Part shown: piece after piece, positions 12,058-21,190 of the stretch
How positions within the stretch are numbered: the stretch's first letter is position 1
Layout of the letters: each line of letters begins with the position of its first letter
The notes under the pieces: generated by a model
Told to the model about the DNA's origin: nothing
Database searches by the model: none
What the model saw: the letters and a program-made list of their open reading frames with translations, nothing else
Made by a program: the position numbers and the translations under genes
Origin: Lotus japonicus
Taxonomy: Eukaryota > Streptophyta > Magnoliopsida > Fabales > Fabaceae
Reading direction: 5' to 3'
Length of the DNA: 64,000 nucleotides
Assembly (NCBI RefSeq): GCF_012489685.1
Contig: NC_080042.1
Location: 41,716,066-41,780,065, forward strand

Positions 12058-13200
12058 CAAAATCTCCCTCGCGTGCAAGCCCATCGTTCTCATGGACCAT
12101 AGTCTACCCGACCTATGTCCGTAAATTAATTAATTTCACTTGCAAGCGAGTCACAACAATATTAGTTCTTTTTCTCTTTGTTCTTAAGGCTCTAAGTCAG
12201 TCACCCTAAGTCTTTAGCTTAACCGCACACATTAAATAGCACCATTCACGATAACAAGGAATTACAGCTAGGTGAGCGACCCTTGTTACCAATAATCACA
12301 ACTCATGCACCTTGAATCGTAGAAAGATCATCAAGTGATGTATCTTAAGACTTGTGCATCAAACGGTTAGAAAAGAATTTACCGAACCCCTAAAGTAGGG
12401 TTCGGCCGAACCTAAAGGAAGCCCTTAGGGTTTTCAAAAACATTTCTTTTCCTTCCCTTTGATCACATGTGTCCAAGTACAGCCCAAACAACACATTAGT
12501 CATACAAGATTTCAGCTTTCATCATCACACAAACATCAAGTTATGGCAAGTACTTCACTTAGCAAATTTTGCAAGCATGCATACAAATTTTCATGGCATC
12601 AAGACCTCAACAAGGATTTAAATCCACAATTTCATGCATCATAATTTACCATAAATTGTCCCAACGAGAACTCATACGATATGAACATGAAAACGGAAGA
12701 AAAAGTGGTCCAATACCCCTAAATTGGGTTCGGCCAAGCCAAGTTTAGACCTTAGGGTTTTGCAAATTTTTTTCTTTCTTCCTTTTCATATTCACAAGGC
12801 ATAATATAGTCCCCAAACACCATCATATTCTCCCAGAAATTCCAGAACTCAAGTTTTCACATTGATCATGTTAGGAACACACATTCCATGAACCAAAATT
12901 AGCAAGTAAGCATGTGATCGTGTCATAGAAACATTGGACAGTAGAAACATGTTCAAACAAGGCTTTGGAAGCATGAATTTCACTGCATAAAACGCAGAAA
13001 CAAAAACACTCAGCCCTGACCTCATGAAATCGCATAGCAAGAATCACAATTTTTCAAGAAAGCTCATGTTATGACCTTATCCTACCCAAAAGATCCTAAG
13101 ACCAGCCCTTACCTTGGGTTTTGGTTGGAAAAAGAGGAGAATAATGAAGGTTGAAATAGCTTTCCTTGCTGTCCAAGTCTCCCTCTCTCCCAAACAGCTC

Positions 13201-13240
13201 TCTCTCTCGCGCACGGTCCTCTCTCTCTCGCGCACGGTCC
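13201..13240. repeat. Short tandem repeat in solo LTR (2 x about 20 bp)
   Basis: The motif TCTCTCGCGCACGGTCC occurs twice in direct succession inside a CT-rich part of the solo LTR. Confidence 0.75.
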
Positions 13241-13852
13241 GACGGTGGTGGCAAGGCTAGGAGCGGCGGCGGTTCAAGGGTGCAAAGGAAGGCTCTCTCA
13301 CTCTTTTCTCTCCTGAGTTTTTCACGTAAGAGGTATCCAACTTCTGTTTTCAGAACAGAATGAGAAAAGAATTCTTTTCCCCCCCTCCAAACCCTAAGCA
13401 GCTCGCGCCCCACCCTCCATCACTTGGGCTAGGGTTTTGTTTTTCCACAAGCCCGTCCCAAGTCCAACCTTAACCCACCAGTATAATTACCTAATCAGAC
13501 CTGAAACTTACTAAAACCTAAGCCCTCAAAGGTAAATTCATAATTAAATACGGACTTAGGAGAAAACAATGCAATAATTCTGCTGGCACTGTACAGCCGG
13601 AACTGCGTTCACTAAAACGGGGATATCTGGAGCTACAGATATCGGATCGACGCGAAACCACTTGGAGAATTTTCTAGACTTGAAGGGCTACAACTCTCAT
13701 AAAGGAAGTTTTCCCCAAATGAAGTCGTTAAGACCCTCTAAAAATTCGCACAAGTTGACAGTTCTAATCTGCCAGTTATCAAACATTAGCTAAAACTTCA
13801 ATTTTATTCAAACTTCCATAAAATTGTTCCAAATTGAACTTAGGGCCTTACA

Positions 13853-14104
13853 TTCTCCCTCCAATAACTCTGAATCCATTAGAAAATTCATGGAGGTCAG
13901 AAAAGAAAAGGTGTCTACCTTAGAGGAATACTACCTCACTTGTCCAAGCCCTAGGAGATATCCTGGCCCTAGACCTGAACGTCTAGTTGACCCAGATGAA
14001 CCTATCTTGGCCAATCCTTTACAAGAGGCAGACCCTTTGGCTCCACAAGCTCACCCTGCCCCTGACCAACAAGAGCCTATTCAACCAGAACCTGAACCCG
14101 AACA
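13853..14104 (+). pseudogene. Envelope-like ORF of copy B, continuation after the solo LTR
   Basis: The sequence resumes with the duplicated TTCTC and reads the conserved region NNSESIRKFMEVRKEK, then YLTCPSPRRYPGPRPE, followed by the Pro/Gln-rich tail, up to the second gap. It aligns to the middle of the ORF in copy G. Its end and the 3' LTR of B are missing in the gap. Confidence 0.88.
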
Positions 14105-14204
14105 NNNNNNNNNNNNNNNNNNNNNNNNNNNNNNNNNNNNNNNNNNNNNNNNNNNNNNNNNNNNNNNNNNNNNNNNNNNNNNNNNNNNNNNNNNNNNNNN
14201 NNNN
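14105..14204. other. Assembly gap (100 N)
   Basis: This is a placeholder gap of exactly 100 N. The envelope-like ORF of B lies on the left and a gypsy integrase fragment on the right. At least 1 kb of B plus its 3' LTR would be expected between them. Confidence 0.99.
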
Positions 14205-14565
14205 AAAAGCAAGTTGAGCATTCACCCGGGGATGAAAAAGATGTATCAGGACTTGAAGGTGAATTTTTGGTGGCCAGGAATGAAGAGACAAGTAGCGGAG
14301 TATGTAGCTGCATGTTTAACCTGTCAGAAGGCGAAGGTGGAACATCAGAAATCTTCAGGTATGCTACAGAGCTTTGATGTACCTCAATGGAAATGGGATA
14401 GCATATCGATGGATTTTGTCGTGGCGTTGCCAAGAACTCAGAAAGGATATGATTCGATTTGGGTAATCGTGGACCGATTGTCTAAGTCGGCTCATTTCAT
14501 ACCTGTGAGAACTACGTACAACGTGGAGAAGCTATCAGAGATATATATAGCCGAGATTGTGCGAC
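14205..14565 (+). pseudogene. Ty3/gypsy integrase fragment
   Basis: The frame is open from the gap to the LTR of C, about 120 codons. It shows the second half of the integrase zinc finger (SIHPGMKKMYQDLK ... CLTCQKAK) and the start of the catalytic core (WDSISMDFV, WVIVDRLSKSAHFIP). This is the Ty3/gypsy (chromovirus or Tekay-like) order, quite different from the copia integrases around it. The first catalytic Asp (SMDF) is present. The second Asp and the Glu are lost because copy C inserted at 14566. The last five bases, GCGAC, should be the target duplication of C. Confidence 0.88.
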
Positions 14566-15773
14566 TGTAAGATCAAGTTTTTGATCTAGTAGTACAACTC
14601 TATGTTTTGATGATTACAAGTTAACCTTTTGATATGAACAATTGTGGTACTCTAACGTGTTTTTCTGAGTGTGCTATTTACAGGCTCTGACCTCAACTCA
14701 ATCTCACACAAATCAGAAGCACTGTGTATAAAGAGCGACCCAAGCAACGCTTTCGCATTCACCATGTTCAGTATGAACAGTGGAAAAGCTTCAGAGTTCT
14801 GAAGTTATACAAAACTCAGATGTGGACTCAGTCACTAGAAGTTCAGAAGATCCAGAAAGTCTGATAACCAAGAAACACTGAAGGCTCAGATATTCTGATG
14901 GTGTAGAAGACTCTGAAGATCCAGAAGCTGATTAGTGAAATTCTGATGTCCAGAAGCAAGATACTCTGAAGACCATGTACTTCCCTCTGAGTTCAGAATC
15001 AGAAGAAACAATGGTCAGAGGATCTGGGCTTTCCCTCTGACTCTGATCAACCGGCTTCACAAGTTCCAACATGAAGCTTTCTCCTGATCAGAAGTCTCCT
15101 AGGTTTAAAGGTCAAGTCGCTATCCAAGTACAAAAGCAACTGTACCTTCCTGACGACCTACCTAACAGTCTCAGACACAGCAGAAGCTGGATTTTCCAGA
15201 ACTGCCCTCCAACGGTAGCATTTCCCATGCAACGCTCAACCCTAATCCTTGGAGTATATAAAGAGGCTGAAGACTGAAAGAAGCGGCTAGAAGCATTCAC
15301 ATACGCGCAAGACAAATTCAAATTCTTCTAAGCTTTCTTTCATCTGAAATTCATTGAGTTTACTATTAGCTTTTTAGAAGCAAATCTCTTGTAAACAATT
15401 CTTTGATAAACAGTTTGTTTAGTTCCTTTAGTTGATCAAGGTTGATCGGATCCTAGAGAAGACTAAGAGAGTGAATCTTAGTGTGAGCTAAGTTAGTGTA
15501 ATTGTTAGTCACTTGTATGTTTCAAGTGCAGTTGTAACTCTTACCTGATTAGTGGATTGCCTTCATTCTAAGAAGGAAGAAATCACCTTAACGGGTGGAC
15601 TGGAGTAGCTTGAGTGATTTATCAAGTGAACCAGGATAAAATCCTTGTGTGCTTTTCTATCTCTTATCTTTAGCACTTAAGTTCTCGAAAGATTTGTCAA
15701 AATCTTTAAGGTGGAAGCTTTATCTTGAAAACGTTATTCAAACCTCCCCTTTCTACCGTTTTTCATACCTTCA
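14566..15773 (+). repeat. 5' LTR of copy C
   Basis: This 1208-bp LTR has TG...CA ends and a TATATAA box at 15255-15261. It differs from the LTR at 25078-26282 mainly by a few single-base indels, for example GTTTTTGATC against GTTTTGATC at the left end. Confidence 0.94.
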
Positions 15774-15775
15774 AT

Positions 15776-15787
15776 TGGTATCAGAGC
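15776..15787 (+). other. Primer binding site (initiator-Met tRNA), copy C
   Basis: TGGTATCAGAGC lies two bases after the LTR and is complementary to the 3' end of initiator-Met tRNA. Confidence 0.93.
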
Positions 15788-15845
15788 GCAAGTTCTGATT
15801 ACCACACCTAACAGTGTTCAGTGATCCGGGCCGGTGTGAAAAACA

Positions 15846-17756
15846 ATGGCTGCCACCACCAGTGAAACTCAAAGAGATGGTTACAATGCAAAGCCTCCTA
15901 TGTTCGACGGTCAAAGGTTCGAATATTGGAAAGATAGACTGGAAAGTTTCTTTCTGGGTTTCGATGCAGATCTCTGGGATATTATTGTGGATGGCTACGA
16001 GCGTCCAGTTGATGCAGATGGCAAGAAGATCCCAAGGTCAGAGATGACTGCAGATCAAAAGAAGCTGTACTCACAACATCACAAAGCAAGAGCAATTCTT
16101 CTAAGTGCTATTTCCTATGAAGAGTACCAGAAGATTACAGATCGTGAGTTTGCGAAAGGCATTTTCGAATCTCTGAAGATGTCTCATGAAGGAAACAAGA
16201 AAGTCAAAGAATCAAAGGCATTGTCTTTAATCCAAAAGTATGAATCCTTCATCATGGAGCCAAATGAGTCCATTGAAGAAATGTTCTCCAGATTTCAGTT
16301 GCTTGTAGCTGGCATACGACCTCTCAACAAGAGCTACACAACAAAAGATCATGTCATAAGGGTCATCAGGTGTCTTCCTGAAAGTTGGATGCCTTTAGTG
16401 ACTTCAATAGAGCTCACGAGAGATGTTGAGAATATGAGTTTAGAAGAACTCATCAGCATTTTGAAATGCCATGAGCTGAAGCGCTCAGAGATGCAAGATC
16501 TGAGGAAAAAGTCCATAGCCTTGAAATCTAAATCTGAAAAGCCTAAGGCTGAGAAGTCAAAAGCTCTTCAAGCTGAAGAAGAGGAATCTGAAGAAGCATC
16601 AGAAGATTCTGATGAAGATGAGCTGACTCTGATCTCCAAGAGACTCAATCGCATCTGGAAGCACAGGAAGAGCAAATACAAAGGCTCTGGAAAGGCAAAA
16701 GGAAAGTCTGAATCCTCAGGTCAGAAGAAGTCCTCACTTAAGGAAGTCACATGCTTTGAGTGCAAAGAATCAGGGCACTACAAAAGTGACTGTCCAAAGT
16801 TGAAGAAGGACAAGAAGCCAAAGAAGCACTTCAAGACAAAGAAGAGTCTGATGGTGACATTTGATGAATCAGAGTCAGAGGATGTTGACTCTGATGGTGA
16901 AGTCCAAGGACTCATGGCTATTGTCAAAGACAAAGAAGCAGAGTCAAAGGGAGCTGTTGACTCTGACTCAGAATCAGAAGGAGATCCTAACTCAGACGAT
17001 GAAAATGAGGTATTCGCTTCTTTCTCTAACTCTGAACTGAAACATGCATTGTCTGATATTATGGATAAGTATAACTCCTTATTGTCTAAGCATAAGAAAC
17101 TGAAAAAGGACTTATCTGCTGTTTCCAAGACTCCTTCTGAACATGAGAAAATTATTTCTGATTTGAAAAATGATAATCATGCTTTGATCAATTCTAACTC
17201 TGTGCTTAAGAACCAGATTGCTAAGTTAGAAGAAATTGTTGCTTGGGATGCCTCTGATTGTAGAAATGAGTCTAAGTATGAAAAGTCTTTTCAAAGATTC
17301 CTAGCTAAAAGCGTGGATAGAAGCTTAATGGCTTCAATGATCTATGGCGTAAGCAGAAATGGAATGCATGGCATTGGCTATTCTAAACCAATTAGAAATG
17401 AGCCCTCTGTGTCTAAAGCTAAATCCTTGTATGAATGCTTTGTTCCCTCTGGTACCATATTGCCTGATCCTTTACCTGCTAAAGTTGCTAAAAACCCTCT
17501 TAAAAAGGGATCTTTCTCTATGTCTAAATATCATGCAAATATTCCTTTAAAATATCATGTTGAGACACCCAAGGTGATCAGAACCTCTGGGGTAACTAAC
17601 AAGAAAGGACCCAGAAAGTGGGTACCTAAGGACAAGATTATCTATGTTGCAGATATCCTTGATAGCTCCACTGAAACACCAATCATGGTATCTGGACAGT
17701 GGATGCTCGCGTCACATGACGGGAGAAAAGCGTATGTTCCAAGAGCTAAAACATAA
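15846..17756 (+). CDS. gag: gag polyprotein (copy C), intact 636 aa
   Basis: The frame is intact from ATG 58 bases after the PBS. Residues about 10-230 look like the copia UBN2/gag family (FDGQRFEYWKDRLESF, then FSRFQLLVAGIRPL). A Lys/Glu-rich linker follows, then a CCHC zinc knuckle C303-X2-C306-X4-H311-X4-C316 for RNA binding, an acidic Asp/Ser/Glu stretch (about 345-390) and a coiled-coil region (about 400-465). It should assemble the cytoplasmic virus-like particle. The last 113 nt overlap pol, which is in the +1 frame, and the final 30 or so gag residues are read over the protease coding sequence. This is the only undamaged gag in the window. Confidence 0.93.
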   Translation: MAATTSETQRDGYNAKPPMFDGQRFEYWKDRLESFFLGFDADLWDIIVDGYERPVDADGKKIPRSEMTADQKKLYSQHHKARAILLSAISYEEYQKITDREFAKGIFESLKMSHEGNKKVKESKALSLIQKYESFIMEPNESIEEMFSRFQLLVAGIRPLNKSYTTKDHVIRVIRCLPESWMPLVTSIELTRDVENMSLEELISILKCHELKRSEMQDLRKKSIALKSKSEKPKAEKSKALQAEEEESEEASEDSDEDELTLISKRLNRIWKHRKSKYKGSGKAKGKSESSGQKKSSLKEVTCFECKESGHYKSDCPKLKKDKKPKKHFKTKKSLMVTFDESESEDVDSDGEVQGLMAIVKDKEAESKGAVDSDSESEGDPNSDDENEVFASFSNSELKHALSDIMDKYNSLLSKHKKLKKDLSAVSKTPSEHEKIISDLKNDNHALINSNSVLKNQIAKLEEIVAWDASDCRNESKYEKSFQRFLAKSVDRSLMASMIYGVSRNGMHGIGYSKPIRNEPSVSKAKSLYECFVPSGTILPDPLPAKVAKNPLKKGSFSMSKYHANIPLKYHVETPKVIRTSGVTNKKGPRKWVPKDKIIYVADILDSSTETPIMVSGQWMLASHDGRKAYVPRAKT

Positions 17757-20747
17757 GCCTGGAGGCGAAGTTGGCTTTGGAGGAAATGAAAAGGGTAAAA
17801 TTGTTGGTACTGGTACTATTTGTGTAGATAGTAGTCCATGCATTGATAATGTGTTATTGGTAGACGGCTTAACACATAACTTATTGTCTATAAGTCAATT
17901 AGCTGACAAGGGTTATGATGTTATATTCAATCAAAAGTCCTGCTGGGCTGTAAGTCAAATCGATGGCTCTGTTCTGTTTAACAGCAAGAGGAAGAACAAC
18001 ATTTATAAGATCAGATTATCTGAGTTGGAGGCTCAGAATGTGAAGTGCCTTCTGTCTGTTAATGAAGAGCAGTGGGTATGGCATAGACGGTTAGGGCATG
18101 CCAGTATGAGAAAGATTTCTCAGCTGAGCAAGCTAAACCTTGTCAGGGGCTTACCCAATCTGAAGTTCGCTTCAGACGCTCTTTGTGAAGCATGTCAGAA
18201 AGGCAAATTCACAAAAGTCCCTTTCAAGGCAAAGAATGTTGTCTCAACCTCAAGGCCGTTGGAACTTCTGCATATCGACCTTTTTGGACCAGTGAAAACT
18301 GAGTCTATAGGTGGCAAGAGATATGGGATGGTTATCGTTGATGACTATAGCCACTGGACATGGGTAAAGTTTCTAACCCGCAAGGATGAGTCTCATGCTG
18401 TGTTCTCTACCTTCATTGCCCAAGTGCAAAACGAGAAGGCTTGTAGGATTGTGCGTGTCAGAAGTGACCATGGTGGAGAGTTTGAGAATGACAAGTTTGA
18501 GAGTCTGTTTGATTCCTATGGAATTGCACATGATTTCTCTTGTCCCAGAACTCCTCAACAAAATGGTGTTGTTGAGAGGAAGAACAGAACTCTTCAGGAG
18601 ATGGCTAGAACCATGCTCCAAGAAACTGGCATGGCTAAGCACTTTTGGGCAGAGGCAGTAAATACAGCATGTTACATTCAGAACAGAATCTCTGTGAGAC
18701 CAATTCTGAATAAGACTCCCTATGAATTGTGGAAGAACATAAAACCCAACATTTCTTATTTTCATCCTTTTGGTTGTGTTTGTTATGTTCTCAATACTAA
18801 GGATAGATTGCATAAATTTGATGCTAAATCTTCTAAATGTCTATTACTTGGTTATTCTGAGAGATCTAAGGTTTTAGATTTTATAATACTGATGCTAAGA
18901 CTATTGAAGAATCTATTCATGTTAGATTTGACGATAAGCTTGACTCTGACCAGTCAAAGCTAGTTGAGAAGTTTGCAGATTTAAGCATTAATGTTTCTGA
19001 CAAAGGCAAAGCTCCAGAGGAAGCTGAGCCAGAGGAAGATGAACCAGAGGAAGAAGCTAGTCCCTCTGACTCACAAACTCTGAAGAAGAGATGAATCACT
19101 GCAGCTCACCCTAAGGAATTGATTCTGGGCAACAAAGACGAACCAGTCAGAACCAGATCAGCCTTCAGACCCTCTGAAGAGACCTTGCTCAGTCTGAAAG
19201 GATTGGTGTCCTTAATTGAACCCAAGTCCATAGATGAAGCTCTTCAGGACAAGGATTGGATTCTGGCCATGGAAGAAGAATTGAATCAATTCTCCAAGAA
19301 TGATGTTTGGAGCTTAGTGAAGAAGCCTGAGAGTGTCCATGTAATTGGAACAATATGGGTATTCAGAAACAAGCTGAATGAGAAAGGAGATGTAGTCAGA
19401 AACAAGGCAAGGCTAGTTGCTCAAGGCTACAGCCAGCAGGAAGGAATAGACTACACTGAAACATTTGCTCCAGTAGCAAGACTGGAGGCAATCCGACTGT
19501 TGATCTCTTTCTCAGTGAATCACAACATAGTTCTACATCAGATGGACGTGAAGAGTGCCTTCCTAAATGGTTATATTTCAGAGGAAGTCTATGTTCATCA
19601 ACCCCCATGTTTTGAAGATGAGAAGAAGCCAGACCATGTGTTCAAATTGAAGAAGTCACTCTATGGTCTGAAGCAAGCTCCCAGAGCATGGTATGAGAGA
19701 CTCAGCTCATTCCTTCTGGAGAATGAGTTTGTAAGGGGTAAAGTAGATACAACTCTTTTTTGCAAGACTTATAAAGATGATATCTTAATTGTGCAAATTT
19801 ATGTTGATGATATTATATTTGGTTCTGCTAATCAATCTCTATGCAAAGAATTTTCTGAGATGATGCAGGCTGAATTTGAGATGAGTATGATGGGAGAATT
19901 AAAGTACTTTCTGGGAATACAAGTTGATCAAACACCAGAAGGAACATATATCCATCAGAGCAAGTACACTAAAGAACTTCTGAAGAAGTTCAATATGCTG
20001 GAATCTACAGTGGCCAAGACTCCAATGCATCCTACATGCATTCTGGAGAAAGAAGATAAAAGTGGTAAAGTATGTCAGAAGCTCTATCGTGGCATGATAG
20101 GTTCACTTCTATACTTAACTGCATCTAGGCCAGACATACTATTTAGTGTTCATTTATGTGCTCGTTTCCAATCAGATCCAAGGGAAACCCACTTAACTAC
20201 TGTTAAGAGGATCCTAAGGTATCTGAAAGGCACCACTAACCTTGGCTTGATGTATAAGAAAACATCAGAGTATAAGCTTTCAGGTTATTGTGATGCTGAT
20301 TATGCTGGAGATAGAACAGAGAGAAAAAGTACTTCTGGAAATTGTCAATTTTTGGGAAGCAATCTAGTCTCATGGGCAAGCAAGAGGCAATCAACCATTG
20401 CACTATCAACTGCAGAGGCAGAATATATCTCAGCAGCAATATGCAGCACTCAGATGCTCTGGATGAAACATCAGCTGGAGGATTATCAGATCCTTGAGAG
20501 CAATATCCCAATCTATTGTGATAACACTGCTGCAATCTCATTGAGTAAGAATCCTATCTTGCATTCAAGGGCAAAGCACATTGAGGTAAAGTATCACTTT
20601 ATTAGAGATTATGTACAGAAGGGCGTACTTCTTCTGAAGTTTGTTGATACTGACCATCAATGGGCAGATATATTTACAAAGCCCTTAGCAGAGGATAGAT
20701 TTAATTTTATTCTGAAAAATCTGAACATGGACTTTTGTCCAGAGTGA
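17644..20747 (+). pseudogene. pol: pol of copy C, one frameshift and one stop
   Basis: ATG at 17644 opens protease (DSGCS, catalytic Asp18), integrase (HRRLGHAS zinc finger, DLFGP, SDHGGE, VERKNR), RT (IYVDDIIFG) and RNase H, to MDFCPE. A 1-bp deletion near 18869 (TCTAAGG against TCTAAAGG in copy D) breaks the frame after integrase. A TGA at 19092-19094 replaces a sense codon in the linker. The RT-RNase H part is open again for about 540 codons to 20747. The damage is small and recent looking. Confidence 0.92.
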
Positions 20748-21190
20748 AGATGGATCAGAACCTCTGACTATGATACTTCTTGATCAGAAGATGTCTAGTC
20801 CAGAAGGTAACTCAATCAGAGTATGTGTACCCATTGGTACTGACTCTGAAGCTGAGATAGCAACACGTGTGTCAGTATTTCTGATGCATAGTTCCTTGTG
20901 CCCGTGTGACAGTCCGTCATGTTGCGTGTAGATGTGCTTCTCTCCTGTGTGTGATATGTGTATTTACTGTTATTATCTATCTTTAATTTTCAACCGTTGA
21001 TTTTAAATTGCTTTTTGAATCAACAACGGTTATTTGTCAAAACCCACTATACACACACGATCTCCTTCACTTTCGGTTTTTACTCTCTCTCTCTTCTGCA
21101 ATTTCAAAACCGCTTACCCTCGATTTCTCTCTCGATCTCTCTTCATCTTTCAACCTTCATCTTCTACCTAAACCTTCAACCGCTCAAAAA
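20748..21190 (+). promoter_or_regulatory. pol to envelope-like spacer (copy C)
   Basis: This 443-bp spacer is conserved in all copies. It ends in a CT-rich tract (about 21080-21170) just before ATGGTGAGTCAAACC. An ACTATACACACA block sits at about 21047-21058. I see no ORF of its own. A leader or promoter role for the downstream ORF is inferred. Confidence 0.4.

Larger units (their letters stand above)
11261..13852 (-). repeat. Solo LTR of a second, probably Ty3/gypsy, retrotransposon
   Basis: This 2592-bp sequence has TG...CA ends (TGTAACGCCCCG at the left, GGGCCTTACA at the right) and a perfect 5-bp duplication TTCTC on both sides. There is no PBS, coding region or polypurine tract inside, so it is a solo LTR left by LTR-LTR recombination. 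On the minus strand it ends CGGGGCGTTACA, a 3' LTR end I associate with Tekay/Del-type gypsy elements; this is the reason for the strand call and it is tentative. Apart from two short tandem repeats and AT-rich non-coding sequence I see no gene in it. Confidence 0.88.
2812..14104 (+). mobile_element. Copy B: Sirevirus-type copia element, heavily frameshifted
   Basis: The order is 5' LTR, PBS, gag, pol, spacer and envelope-like ORF. The envelope-like ORF is split by a solo LTR (11261-13852), and the element is cut at the second gap, so its 3' end is missing. Nearly all coding breaks are single-base indels in homopolymers, about one per 200 bp in gag, which looks more like uncorrected read error than decay. 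Confidence 0.92.

Noticed and set aside
13096..13413. 105-aa Arg/Glu-rich ORF in the solo LTR
   Set aside because: It comes from a CT-rich repeat (TCTCTCGCGCACGG) and has no family resemblance.
15071..15277. 68-aa ORF in the LTR, found in several copies
   Set aside because: It lies in U3 and R sequence across the TATA box, and its end overlaps the promoter. Copies differ as expected for non-coding sequence.
18373..18813. 146-aa ORF opposite the integrase core, also in D, E, F and G
   Set aside because: Its conservation is fully explained by the integrase on the other strand, and there is no TATA or poly(A) context.
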